DNA of 64,000 bases, from NCBI GenBank assembly GCA_945901405.1, contig CAMDLH010000006.1, forward strand, positions 1 through 64,000, given 5' to 3'. This DNA is from Bordetella parapertussis. GTDB lineage: Bacteria > Pseudomonadota > Gammaproteobacteria > Burkholderiales > SG8-41. The notes below the pieces were generated by a model that saw nothing but the letters and a program-made list of their open reading frames with translations, did no database searches and had not been told where the DNA came from. Position numbers and translations under genes: made by a program. Each line of letters opens with the position of its first letter. The first letter of the stretch is position 1. Below are positions 1-8,004 of this stretch, one piece after another.

Positions 1-117
1 AACCAGAGACTCCCCCAAAGGGTTCGTTTGTTCAAGTTCTCTGCGGGGGATCCCCCCCTTCCCATTACGATACTTGACAAAAAAGACGTAATTTCCCACT
101 AAGATCGCTGACCATAC

Positions 118-300
118 TCACTTGAAGGATGCATCGCCGATGCCGCCCAGTGCCAGGACGTTGAGCAGGATCAGTATCAGGAACGCCATCAATACATCGA
201 GGCTCCATAACGCGCCGGCTTTCGACGCTGCCGCGCGCCGCCGCAGAAGCAGCTCATTCACACTCACCCCGGTCATCACACTCATCGCGCTCATCGGCAT
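118..300 (-). CDS. possible small single-pass membrane protein
   Basis: This 60-codon ORF starts inside the last codons of the upstream pilin gene, overlapping it by 10 nt, and could be the last cistron of the STAND/pilin operon. The N-terminal half is short and polar with an RRR cluster. About residues 30-52 form one hydrophobic segment (LMAFLILILLNVLALGG), which predicts a single membrane span. I do not recognise a family. The overlap with the pilin and the GC-rich codon use argue for a real gene. Its small size and the lack of a clear Shine-Dalgarno argue against. No function is proposed. Confidence 0.35.
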   Translation of the reverse strand: MPMSAMSVMTGVSVNELLLRRRAAASKAGALWSLDVLMAFLILILLNVLALGGIGDASFK

Positions 301-791
301 GCCCCCGGTAAGTATTTGTTTTCTATAAGTTTTTCACCCATCTTGCCGATGGCATCATAACCATTGGGAAAACGCCCGTTGTGACAAACCCAGATCAAGG
401 CACCGGTGGGGTACGCACGATTGACGCCGGGGCGCAGATAAAGGCTGCGCGATTCGGTCTTGCTCGATTCGGTGACGACTTGTACCTCGATGACGCCATT
501 GGTCACGCGTATCGAACGCACGACATGGCCGCGATACGCATCCGCCGGTGCCAGCCCCGCCGACGCGTTGTCCGCGGGAAATCCGCCCCAGCGGTCGTAA
601 AAGTCGCTGATCGCTTTTTGCGCCGGCCCGGCCAGTGAAAACGCTTCGGCCAGCCGCGAGCGCACCGTGTAGTCCTGATAGCTGGGGATTGCAACCGCGG
701 CCAGTATGCCGATGATGGCCACCACCAGCATAAGCTCGATCAGGGTGAAGCCGTTTTTCTTCACGCGTAACGAAGTGTATTTGTTGCTCAT
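291..791 (-). CDS. type IV pilin (PilA/PilE-like) major-pilin-type protein
   Basis: The 166-aa product has a class III signal: a short basic leader ending in KKNG followed by FTLIELMLVVAIIGILAAVAIPSYQDY, so prepilin peptidase should cleave after Gly14 and leave Glu5 of the mature protein. The hydrophobic alpha-1 helix is followed by a globular domain with two cysteines near the C-terminus, as in pilin D-regions. The ORF track extends it upstream, but that extension lies inside the preceding WD40 gene. The ATG at 791 sits 4 nt after the WD40 stop and has a GGAAGG-type ribosome site. Placement at the end of a STAND operon rather than with the pil genes at 36-44 kb is unusual. Confidence 0.85.
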   Translation of the reverse strand: MSNKYTSLRVKKNGFTLIELMLVVAIIGILAAVAIPSYQDYTVRSRLAEAFSLAGPAQKAISDFYDRWGGFPADNASAGLAPADAYRGHVVRSIRVTNGVIEVQVVTESSKTESRSLYLRPGVNRAYPTGALIWVCHNGRFPNGYDAIGKMGEKLIENKYLPGACR

Positions 792-795
792 CACT

Positions 796-3700
796 TTACC
801 TTCCCTTCCCTTGCGGCGCGGCCGCGGGCGTGCGCTTGAATGGCGCGAGTGCTTCATCGGCCCAGTTCATCCAGTGTGTATCCGCCTTGGCACCATTGTT
901 ACCCTTCGCGCCCCGAGCCTTGGCTTCCAGCGAATTTAGACGTTCGGCGCGCTTATCCATCAGGACGAGCGCGCCGGAATCATCGATGCGCGCGCCGCCC
1001 AACACCTCGACCATCGGCGCAACCCAATCGGGCGGCGCGCCGCTAAAGCCAAGGCCAAGCCGCCACAAGCGCAGATTGCCATCCGCCGCCCCCGTCGCAA
1101 CCCAGTCGTGCCCGCCAATAGCCGCAACGCCGCTGACATCATAGTCGTGGCGCAACGGGTCGGCAACCAGTTGGCCGCTGCGGATGTCCCACACACGCAC
1201 CGCGCGATCGCGCGCGCTGGTGGTCAGCCAGCGGCCATCGGCGCTGAATTCGATGCGCGTGACGAGCGCGTTGTGCTTCATCGGTGCACCCACCGGATTC
1301 AAACTATCGCGCGACCACACCTGCACGAAGCCGTCGATCCCGCTTGATGCGAAGCGCGCGCCATCGCGGCTGTAACGCACGGTCCACACCAGGTTGCGCG
1401 CGCCGCGGCTTGCGTCCGGTGTTTTTCGCTCCTGGCGCGCGCGATTGCCGCGCTCCAGTTTCCACAACGCCATGTCCCGTCCGCTCGCTGCGATGACTTC
1501 GTTCGAATCGGGGCCGATGCTCACCGAGGTCACATCCGCCGCGTGCTGCAAGCGCGTGAGCAGCGCGCCCGTGGGGGCATCCCAGATGCGCACTTCCGCG
1601 CCCGATGCGGTCGCCACGATGCGCCCGTCGCGCGAGAGTTCCGCTTCCACCACCGGCGCACCGTGGCGCATCGCCAGACCGCGCGGCGCCGATTGCCGCA
1701 CCGACCACAAGCGCGCGCTGTGATCCTCCGCGGTGGTAAGCAGCCATTCTCCGTCGCCGCTGAATCGCACGCTGCGCAGCGCGCCGCGGTGGCGCAGCGG
1801 CTTGCCCGCCGCCGCGCCGCTCGCGGCAACCCACACACGCGCCGTGCCGTCGCCGGAACCCGTCGCCAGATGCGTGCCCGATGCACTGAAGGCGAGGCTC
1901 GTCACCGCCTCCGCATGCGCCGCGAATTGCCGCTCAAGCACCACCGGCGCCGCACCCGGCGTCGCCGTCGTATTTACTTTCCACAGCCGCACTTCGCCGC
2001 GCGCCGTGGCGCTTGCGATGCGCGAGCCGTCCGCGCTGGCCGCGAGTGCCGTCACGGCCGCGCCGTGATCGAATGCTAGGCGCGTGTTGCGCAGATGATT
2101 AGGCTGCCACAGGTGCAGCCTGCCGTCGTCGGAAATCGTCGCCACGCGCTTGCCGCCGGGGCTGAATTCCGCCGCCAGCACCGATGAATCGTGCAGCATG
2201 GGTTCCTCCATCTGCTCGCCCGCCACGCTGAAGATGCGCGCCGTGCCATCGAGCGAAGCCGTAAGCACATGGCGCTTGTCGGGGCTGAAACGCGCCGCCA
2301 CCACCGGGCCGTCGTGCATCAGCGGGGGCGCCACGATGGAGGTCGATTCGGCATGCCACACGCGCGCGGCCTGATCCTGGCAGGCGGTCAACACATGTTC
2401 ATCGTCGGCGCTGAATGACACGCTGTTCACCGGCGCAATATGCGTGAGCGCCTTGCCGTGCGGCGCACCGGTGCGCGCATCATGCAGGCGCACGGTCGCG
2501 CCCGATACCGCCACCAGCCAGCGTCCGCCGGGACTGAACGAGGCACGCCCGGCAAATGCCGCGCCGCGCGCGATTTTCTGTGTCCAGCGTGCATCCCCTG
2601 AACGCGCGTCATACAGCGTTGCGCCGCCATCGGCGAACCACGCCAGCAGGCCGGCCGCATCGGGCGAAAATTCGAGCGCCGTGAGCAACTGCGTTTCGGC
2701 AAACTTGATTTTGAGCGAATCAGGAGACTCGCCCGCAACGACCGCGATTTCGTGATTCGACAATTGATAGGCAAACAGGCGGCCGGCAACATTGACGGCC
2801 TGGATACCGTTTACGTCACGTCTGCCGAATGTCTTCAGTGCGTCCAGGGATTTTGCATCGAAGACCACATTCTCGCCTTTGCGTGACCGCAGTATCGTAC
2901 GCGATTGCGCATCAAAACGCAGGTTGTTGTCCGGCCTGTCCTTGGCCGTCAAACCCATGGATAGCGCGGGGGTGCGGCTCGCGGCCAGGCGCTTCAAGTC
3001 AGGACTGTCCGCCAGTTTCCAAACACGATACGGGTCGCCGGCCAGCACGAGGCGATCGCCGAGCATCAACCGGTTGTCGTCGAGCCATGCGATCTCCGGG
3101 CGCACCAACTGCTCCGGCAACGGACGCTCCGCCGCATGCAGCGGGTAGCTGCGTTGATTCACCAGCGTCACCACGCGCGCCGCCGCGGCTTCGTTATTCG
3201 GGTTCAGGCGCATGGCCTTGGCAAGATAGGCTTGCGGGTCGCGCGGCGTGCGGTTCTCCAGGCTGATATTGGCTTGTGTCACCAGCACGTTCGATTGAGT
3301 CTCGACCACGCGATTTTTTTCCACCACGGCGCGTTGCATGAGCACCGCCATTACCACCGCCAACCCCAGCACCGCCACCCCGGCCGCGACGCCGATACCG
3401 ATGATGCGCCGCGTGCGCCGCCGCCGCTCGCGATCCTGCGCGAGGCGCTGCGCTTCGGCCTCGCGCGCCTGACGCTGATCGCGGCTGTCGCGCACCACGC
3501 GCGTCAACACATCGTGCGTGAGCTCGATGCGCAGCACGCCGAAGCGTTCATCCAGTCGCAACAGGCGCCGCGCCACCAAGGCGTCGATCGCTTCCTGCGT
3601 CACCCCCGGCAAGCGCCGCGCGTCTTCCAGCGCGTAGCTGTCGCGGTAGCCCGCCTCGGTGAGCAACTGGTCTTCAACGAACACGCGCATGCCGGGGTCA

Positions 3701-4725
3701 AGATCGGCCACGCTGCGCTCGTAAAAATTGGAGATGATTTCCTGCTGCGCGCCGGCTTCAAGCAAATCGCCGGTGATCTGCTCGCGGCCGGCGGCGATGC
3801 GCTTGTTGTTCAACTCGCGGCATACCAGGCTTAGCAACGCGGGTTCGATTTCCTGATAGATGCTGGTTTGTTCCGCGCCGTCAACCTCACCCTCGCCAGC
3901 ACCACCGCGCGGCCCCGCGACGAAACCGATGATGCGCCCGGCCACGCCGGAGGCGATCAAGTGTCCGCCCGATTGCGTGATGGCTTCCAGCGCCTGCGTG
4001 CCGTTCATGCGGGTGAGGCGCATGCGGTTTTGCATGATCGAACGGATGACGCGGCGCAGGCCCTCGAAGTCGGGCAAAAAGTCTTCGCGGAATGCGAGCA
4101 GCACCTTGCAATTGCGCTTGCCGAAATCCAGCTTTGCCGCCGCATCGGGATTTTCTTCGAGCCGCCGTTCGACCGCCGCGGGCGTGCGGTTCTCGATCAA
4201 ATCGCCCAGCTCGGTGATGAACGTGCGGCAGCGCAGCCGCATCTCGTCGCTGTGGCGCCCGAGGGTGAAAATTTCCTCGAATTGATCGAGCACCAGCACC
4301 GGGGTCAGCAGCCGGTTGCGCGCGCTCCAGAAATCAAGCTCCGAGTCGTGAAAATATTCCCACAGCGTTTCGTCCTCGCGCGGCGCGCGTGCATCGACGC
4401 CGTGATCGCGCAGATTTTGCGCGAGTATGGTCTTGACCTGCGCGCCGAACGCGGGCGCATCGGGCGAGACTTCAAGCCGGATGTAGACCGGCAAAAAATC
4501 CTCGCGCCGCAGACGCGGAAACAGGCCCGCGCTCAACAGCGAGGATTTGCCCAGGCCCGACTGACCGAAGAGCACGGTGAGCAGCTCGCGCTTGATAAGG
4601 CGCAGCAACTCCGCGGCCTCGGTGTCGCGGCCGTGAAAATACGCCTGAATTTCCTCGGTGAAAGGAACCAGCCCCGGCCACGGGTGCTCGGCGTTGACGC
4701 CCTGAAATCCGCCCGGCGCGCTCAT
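796..4725 (-). CDS. STAND-type NTPase with transmembrane segment and C-terminal WD40 propellers
   Basis: This 1309-aa protein begins with an nSTAND1-like NTPase: a PGLVPF...FHGRD entry motif, Walker A GQSGLGKS at about 54-61, and Walker B VLVLDQFEEIF at about 143-152. A winged-helix-like region follows up to about 410. A basic coiled stretch then precedes one transmembrane helix at about 441-463. From about 650 to the end there are roughly 13 WD40 repeats (such as HDGPVVAARFSPD...LDGTARIF), enough for two beta-propellers. STAND proteins use the repeat domain as sensor and the NTPase as oligomerisation switch. The gene overlaps the SIR2/TIR gene start by 4 nt, so the two are probably co-translated. 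The trigger and the effector coupling are inferred, not shown. Confidence 0.9.
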   Translation of the reverse strand: MSAPGGFQGVNAEHPWPGLVPFTEEIQAYFHGRDTEAAELLRLIKRELLTVLFGQSGLGKSSLLSAGLFPRLRREDFLPVYIRLEVSPDAPAFGAQVKTILAQNLRDHGVDARAPREDETLWEYFHDSELDFWSARNRLLTPVLVLDQFEEIFTLGRHSDEMRLRCRTFITELGDLIENRTPAAVERRLEENPDAAAKLDFGKRNCKVLLAFREDFLPDFEGLRRVIRSIMQNRMRLTRMNGTQALEAITQSGGHLIASGVAGRIIGFVAGPRGGAGEGEVDGAEQTSIYQEIEPALLSLVCRELNNKRIAAGREQITGDLLEAGAQQEIISNFYERSVADLDPGMRVFVEDQLLTEAGYRDSYALEDARRLPGVTQEAIDALVARRLLRLDERFGVLRIELTHDVLTRVVRDSRDQRQAREAEAQRLAQDRERRRRTRRIIGIGVAAGVAVLGLAVVMAVLMQRAVVEKNRVVETQSNVLVTQANISLENRTPRDPQAYLAKAMRLNPNNEAAAARVVTLVNQRSYPLHAAERPLPEQLVRPEIAWLDDNRLMLGDRLVLAGDPYRVWKLADSPDLKRLAASRTPALSMGLTAKDRPDNNLRFDAQSRTILRSRKGENVVFDAKSLDALKTFGRRDVNGIQAVNVAGRLFAYQLSNHEIAVVAGESPDSLKIKFAETQLLTALEFSPDAAGLLAWFADGGATLYDARSGDARWTQKIARGAAFAGRASFSPGGRWLVAVSGATVRLHDARTGAPHGKALTHIAPVNSVSFSADDEHVLTACQDQAARVWHAESTSIVAPPLMHDGPVVAARFSPDKRHVLTASLDGTARIFSVAGEQMEEPMLHDSSVLAAEFSPGGKRVATISDDGRLHLWQPNHLRNTRLAFDHGAAVTALAASADGSRIASATARGEVRLWKVNTTATPGAAPVVLERQFAAHAEAVTSLAFSASGTHLATGSGDGTARVWVAASGAAAGKPLRHRGALRSVRFSGDGEWLLTTAEDHSARLWSVRQSAPRGLAMRHGAPVVEAELSRDGRIVATASGAEVRIWDAPTGALLTRLQHAADVTSVSIGPDSNEVIAASGRDMALWKLERGNRARQERKTPDASRGARNLVWTVRYSRDGARFASSGIDGFVQVWSRDSLNPVGAPMKHNALVTRIEFSADGRWLTTSARDRAVRVWDIRSGQLVADPLRHDYDVSGVAAIGGHDWVATGAADGNLRLWRLGLGFSGAPPDWVAPMVEVLGGARIDDSGALVLMDKRAERLNSLEAKARGAKGNNGAKADTHWMNWADEALAPFKRTPAAAPQGKGR

Positions 4726-6122
4726 GCGTGGCCGCGCTCGCGTTTGCGGTAATCGCGCACGATCTTCACCATGCGCGATTCAAATTCGGCGGTGACTGCC
4801 CCCGCTGGCAGGCGCGTCCACTGCGCCTGGCGAAAGCGCTCCGGCACGGTTTCGGAATACTCGTTGGTGTCGTCGATCACCACCGGCAGGATGAACGGTA
4901 CGGTATCGGCGATGCCCAGCGAACGCTCGATGGCGAGATTCCACTCGCGGCGGAAGTAGCCCTCGAGCCGGCGCTCGGTGTTGCGCGAAATCACCGGTAT
5001 GAACAGCGAGCAACCCTTGATATGACGCTTGATCTTGGCATCATACTGGTCGCCCGCTTCGAGCCTGTCCTTATCGAACCATACGTCTAGGCCCAGCTCG
5101 CCCAGCGATGTTTGCAGGCTTTGAACAGCCTCCAGATCTTCCTTGGCATAGCTCACGAAGATGGCGCCGGGCGGTGCGTCGTCTGACTCGCCCTCGGCTG
5201 GCGCGGCAACCGCGGGCGCCGCGGCGGCAGGCTGTTCAGGATGGCGCTTCACCCAGCGCGCGTAAAGCTCATCGACGAACGCGGCGCCGCGCGCCGGAAA
5301 CAGCTTGGTGCTGTAACTGAAACTTTGCAAAAACATCACCAAGTTGGCATCGTGGCTTGCGTGTTCGTCCACCAGTATTTCGGTTTCGCTGCGTTGCATG
5401 GAAAGCTGGCGGCTCTTGGCGATGCGAATAAAAAACCGCGCCAGCCAATCCTGAAACGTGCAGCCGATAATCAGCAGATGGTTGTTTTGCAATTCATCGA
5501 ACAACAAGTGCGGGCGCTTCGACTCGGCTTGCAGCGCATGCAAAAACTCCAGCGTGTCTTCCTCGGTGATCACATAATCGGGCGCCGCCGACACCTTGCC
5601 GAGCAGGCCGTAGACCAGTGGGCGCGTGAGTTTTTTGCGCTCACACGGCAAATCCTGTGACTTGTTCGGCGCGAAAGCGAGGTGCTCGGCCTGTGCCACG
5701 CTGTTCAAGCGCGCCGCGCTGATGGCGTCGGCGAGCAACGTATCAAACGTGAGGCTCACGTAAAGATCGAAGTTGCGTATGCGCGCGAGCTTCAGCAATG
5801 CTTCGGGCGGTGCGACCTGCACTTCCTTCATGATGTTGCGGATTTTCGGATACAGTTCCTCGCGCCGGCCGCGTCCTTGCAGGTAACGGCACACCACGCT
5901 GTTGAGCGTGACCTCGCCGCCCTCCCCCTCCGCCGGCGGCAAACGCAGACGCTCGGCCAGCCGCTCGGCGACGTGTGTGTAGAGATTGACCTGCCTGCCA
6001 TCGATGATGACATCAAGCATGTCGGGCCCGATGATGGGAATGACGCGCTTGTCCTCGATGCATTCGAGCAGATCGTCCCAGAAATCCTCGTCGTCCATAT
6101 CCGGTGTCATGGCCGCGGTCAT
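4722..6122 (-). CDS. SIR2-like plus TIR domain protein (putative NADase effector)
   Basis: The 466-aa protein has an N-terminal SIR2-like Rossmann domain, about residues 12-285 (IPIIGPDML, SLTFDTLL, DYVITEED, LLIIGCTFQDWLARF). An Ala/Pro linker leads to a C-terminal TIR domain, about 319-460 (AIFVSYAKEDLEAVQSLQTSL...DVWFDKDRLEAGDQY...CSLFIPVISRNTERR). The FRREWNLA motif holds a Glu (about 393) at the place of the catalytic Glu of TIR NADases. The SIR2 part lacks the usual HxHG motif: the corresponding stretch reads VYGLLGK, so its NADase activity is doubtful. The ATG overlaps the stop of the ankyrin gene (ATGA), and the downstream STAND gene also overlaps, suggesting one complex or pathway. 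Confidence 0.85.
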   Translation of the reverse strand: MTAAMTPDMDDEDFWDDLLECIEDKRVIPIIGPDMLDVIIDGRQVNLYTHVAERLAERLRLPPAEGEGGEVTLNSVVCRYLQGRGRREELYPKIRNIMKEVQVAPPEALLKLARIRNFDLYVSLTFDTLLADAISAARLNSVAQAEHLAFAPNKSQDLPCERKKLTRPLVYGLLGKVSAAPDYVITEEDTLEFLHALQAESKRPHLLFDELQNNHLLIIGCTFQDWLARFFIRIAKSRQLSMQRSETEILVDEHASHDANLVMFLQSFSYSTKLFPARGAAFVDELYARWVKRHPEQPAAAAPAVAAPAEGESDDAPPGAIFVSYAKEDLEAVQSLQTSLGELGLDVWFDKDRLEAGDQYDAKIKRHIKGCSLFIPVISRNTERRLEGYFRREWNLAIERSLGIADTVPFILPVVIDDTNEYSETVPERFRQAQWTRLPAGAVTAEFESRMVKIVRDYRKRERGHA

Positions 6123-7945
6123 GGTGTGAGCAGCTTGATGAGTTCGTCGCGATTGCGCGGCGGTTTGCCCGTGCCGCCAAGCTGGTCGTTGAAATAATCA
6201 AGCGCGGTCTTGCCGCCGGCCTCGGATTTATCTCTTGCGTACTTGCGCGCCCCGCTCTTGATCAATGCCGGCGCCGCGTCCCATCTGCGCTCGATGACAG
6301 CCGCGTGCAGCGGCGTACGGCCAGAGCTGTCGGGCGCATTGACGTCAGCGCCCTTGGCCACCAGGAACTCAATCACGGCGGGTTTGCGCGCATGGTGCAA
6401 CGGTGTCGCGCCACCGTGCATAGTCACATTGACGCTGCCGCTGCTGTTTATAAGTTGTTGTATTAATTCAGTTTTTTCGCCAGCCGCTGCGGCGTGCATG
6501 AGAGTTTCGCCGTTCGCCGTGCGTGCCTCGTAACCGCCCGCGCGCGCGATCCATTCGCCGAAAAGTTTTACGTCGCCGCCGCGCGCCAGCGCGTGCGCGA
6601 GCGTCGCGCCCCGGCTGTTTTGCACATCCGCCCGCGCGCCGCGCGCCGCCAGTAGATCCATGGCGCGGCGTTTGTGTTCATACGGCTTGCTGGATTGCGC
6701 CACGATCATCAACGGCGTGTTGCCAGAGTTGTCCGCCTGATTCGCATCGGCCTTGGCGTCAAGGTACAAAGTTAGCGCCGCCAGCGATTCACGCGCGGCG
6801 GCCGCGACGTCGGGCATGCCGCCGTCACCCACATCGTCGAGCGGCGCGCCTGCCGCGCGCAGCGTTTCGAATAACCGCTCGTTGCTGAATGCCGCGTCTA
6901 GCAACGCGCCAGGATCGATATGCGCGCCGTGCGCGATCAGCATTTGCATGATCTCGACACGGCGCTCTACTTCGCCAACCGAGTAGTACGACACGGCGGA
7001 CATGTTGTTGGCGGACGCCGGAGTCTTGCGCCCCCAGATCGCGATCTGCACGAGGTTCGCTTCCATCTCGCGCAGATTGCCCGCGCGCCCGATCACCTCG
7101 CGCACCACGGCGGGCGCGCCCGACTTGACGCCATTCACCAGCAATTCACTTTGTGCTGCCGGCGCGGCCGCGCTGGGTTTGAGCAGGAAAAGGCGCTGCA
7201 GAGGACCGCTCAGGTAGGCTGATCCCGTATTCGCGGGGTCGGCAACAAACTTGATCGATATCAACAACACCGTCACCAGGACGCCCACGCACAGAAACAC
7301 GAGCAACATGCGCAGCACGGTACGCGCGATGTTCTTGAGGCGGCGCGTCCAGGTGAGTGGCGCGGCCGGCGCCACGGCAGGACGCAAACGCGCGAGTGCT
7401 GTCTCGAATGCAAGCGCATCCGCCGGCGCATAGCGCCAGTTGCCGTGCGCCCCCGTAATGCGATAGTTATTCAGCACGCTAAGGCTATTCGCGGCAAATG
7501 TTTTTCGGTCGATTTGGAGAATCTCGCCCCATTGCAAACTCACGGTTCGGCCCATGCGCCGCGTGAGCCGCATGCCGCTGGCGCCGGTCTCCACATGGCT
7601 TATACCGCGCGACCACCACCACACCCAGTGGCCGAGTATCAACACCAGAGCCACCCCCAGCCATTCGCTAAACGCGTCTTCGGCGAAGCGCCCAAGTTCG
7701 GGCACGAAGCCGCCAATAAACGACAATGCGGAAGGAAGGGTGCTAATCAGCAAGGCCGGCGCCGCAATCGCCGCCATCACGCTGACCAGAATCCAGCTAT
7801 ACAGCGCGGCGCAAAACACCGCTGCGTCCTTCCATCCCGCGGGGAAAGGCCGGCTATCGAAGTGGATATCGTAACAGCCGCCCGCTGCCTCGCCAGCCGA
7901 GGCCGCCGGAGTAGACTGCGCAACAAGAAACGAGGCCGGCTGCAT
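6119..7945 (-). CDS. multi-pass membrane protein with C-terminal ankyrin repeats
   Basis: The 608-aa protein has hydrophobic segments at about 41-65, 93-112 and 212-236. A PH-like or YcxB-like soluble stretch (MRLTRRMGRTVSLQWGEILQIDRKTF) lies between the second and third. The C-terminal 250 residues carry ankyrin repeats, for example NSGNTPLMIVAQ, NGETLMHAAAAGEKTELIQQLI, GGATPLHHARKPAVIEFLVAKGADVN and SGRTPLHAAVIERRWDAAPALIKSGA. It is the first gene of the minus-strand unit and overlaps the SIR2/TIR gene by ATGA. It probably anchors or senses for the SIR2/TIR-STAND pair at the inner membrane; that role is inferred from context only. Confidence 0.8.
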   Translation of the reverse strand: MQPASFLVAQSTPAASAGEAAGGCYDIHFDSRPFPAGWKDAAVFCAALYSWILVSVMAAIAAPALLISTLPSALSFIGGFVPELGRFAEDAFSEWLGVALVLILGHWVWWWSRGISHVETGASGMRLTRRMGRTVSLQWGEILQIDRKTFAANSLSVLNNYRITGAHGNWRYAPADALAFETALARLRPAVAPAAPLTWTRRLKNIARTVLRMLLVFLCVGVLVTVLLISIKFVADPANTGSAYLSGPLQRLFLLKPSAAAPAAQSELLVNGVKSGAPAVVREVIGRAGNLREMEANLVQIAIWGRKTPASANNMSAVSYYSVGEVERRVEIMQMLIAHGAHIDPGALLDAAFSNERLFETLRAAGAPLDDVGDGGMPDVAAAARESLAALTLYLDAKADANQADNSGNTPLMIVAQSSKPYEHKRRAMDLLAARGARADVQNSRGATLAHALARGGDVKLFGEWIARAGGYEARTANGETLMHAAAAGEKTELIQQLINSSGSVNVTMHGGATPLHHARKPAVIEFLVAKGADVNAPDSSGRTPLHAAVIERRWDAAPALIKSGARKYARDKSEAGGKTALDYFNDQLGGTGKPPRNRDELIKLLTP

Positions 7946-8004
7946 GATTTTGTCGTTGGAATGCCGTGTCGAATGATCGCGAACTCATTATACTTTGAAG
8001 CCAC

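Noticed and set aside
309-322. 14-bp match to the TAAGTATTTGTTTT motif
   Set aside because: It lies in the coding end of the pilin gene (codons for ENKYL) and misses the last bases, so it is noted but not counted as a full copy.
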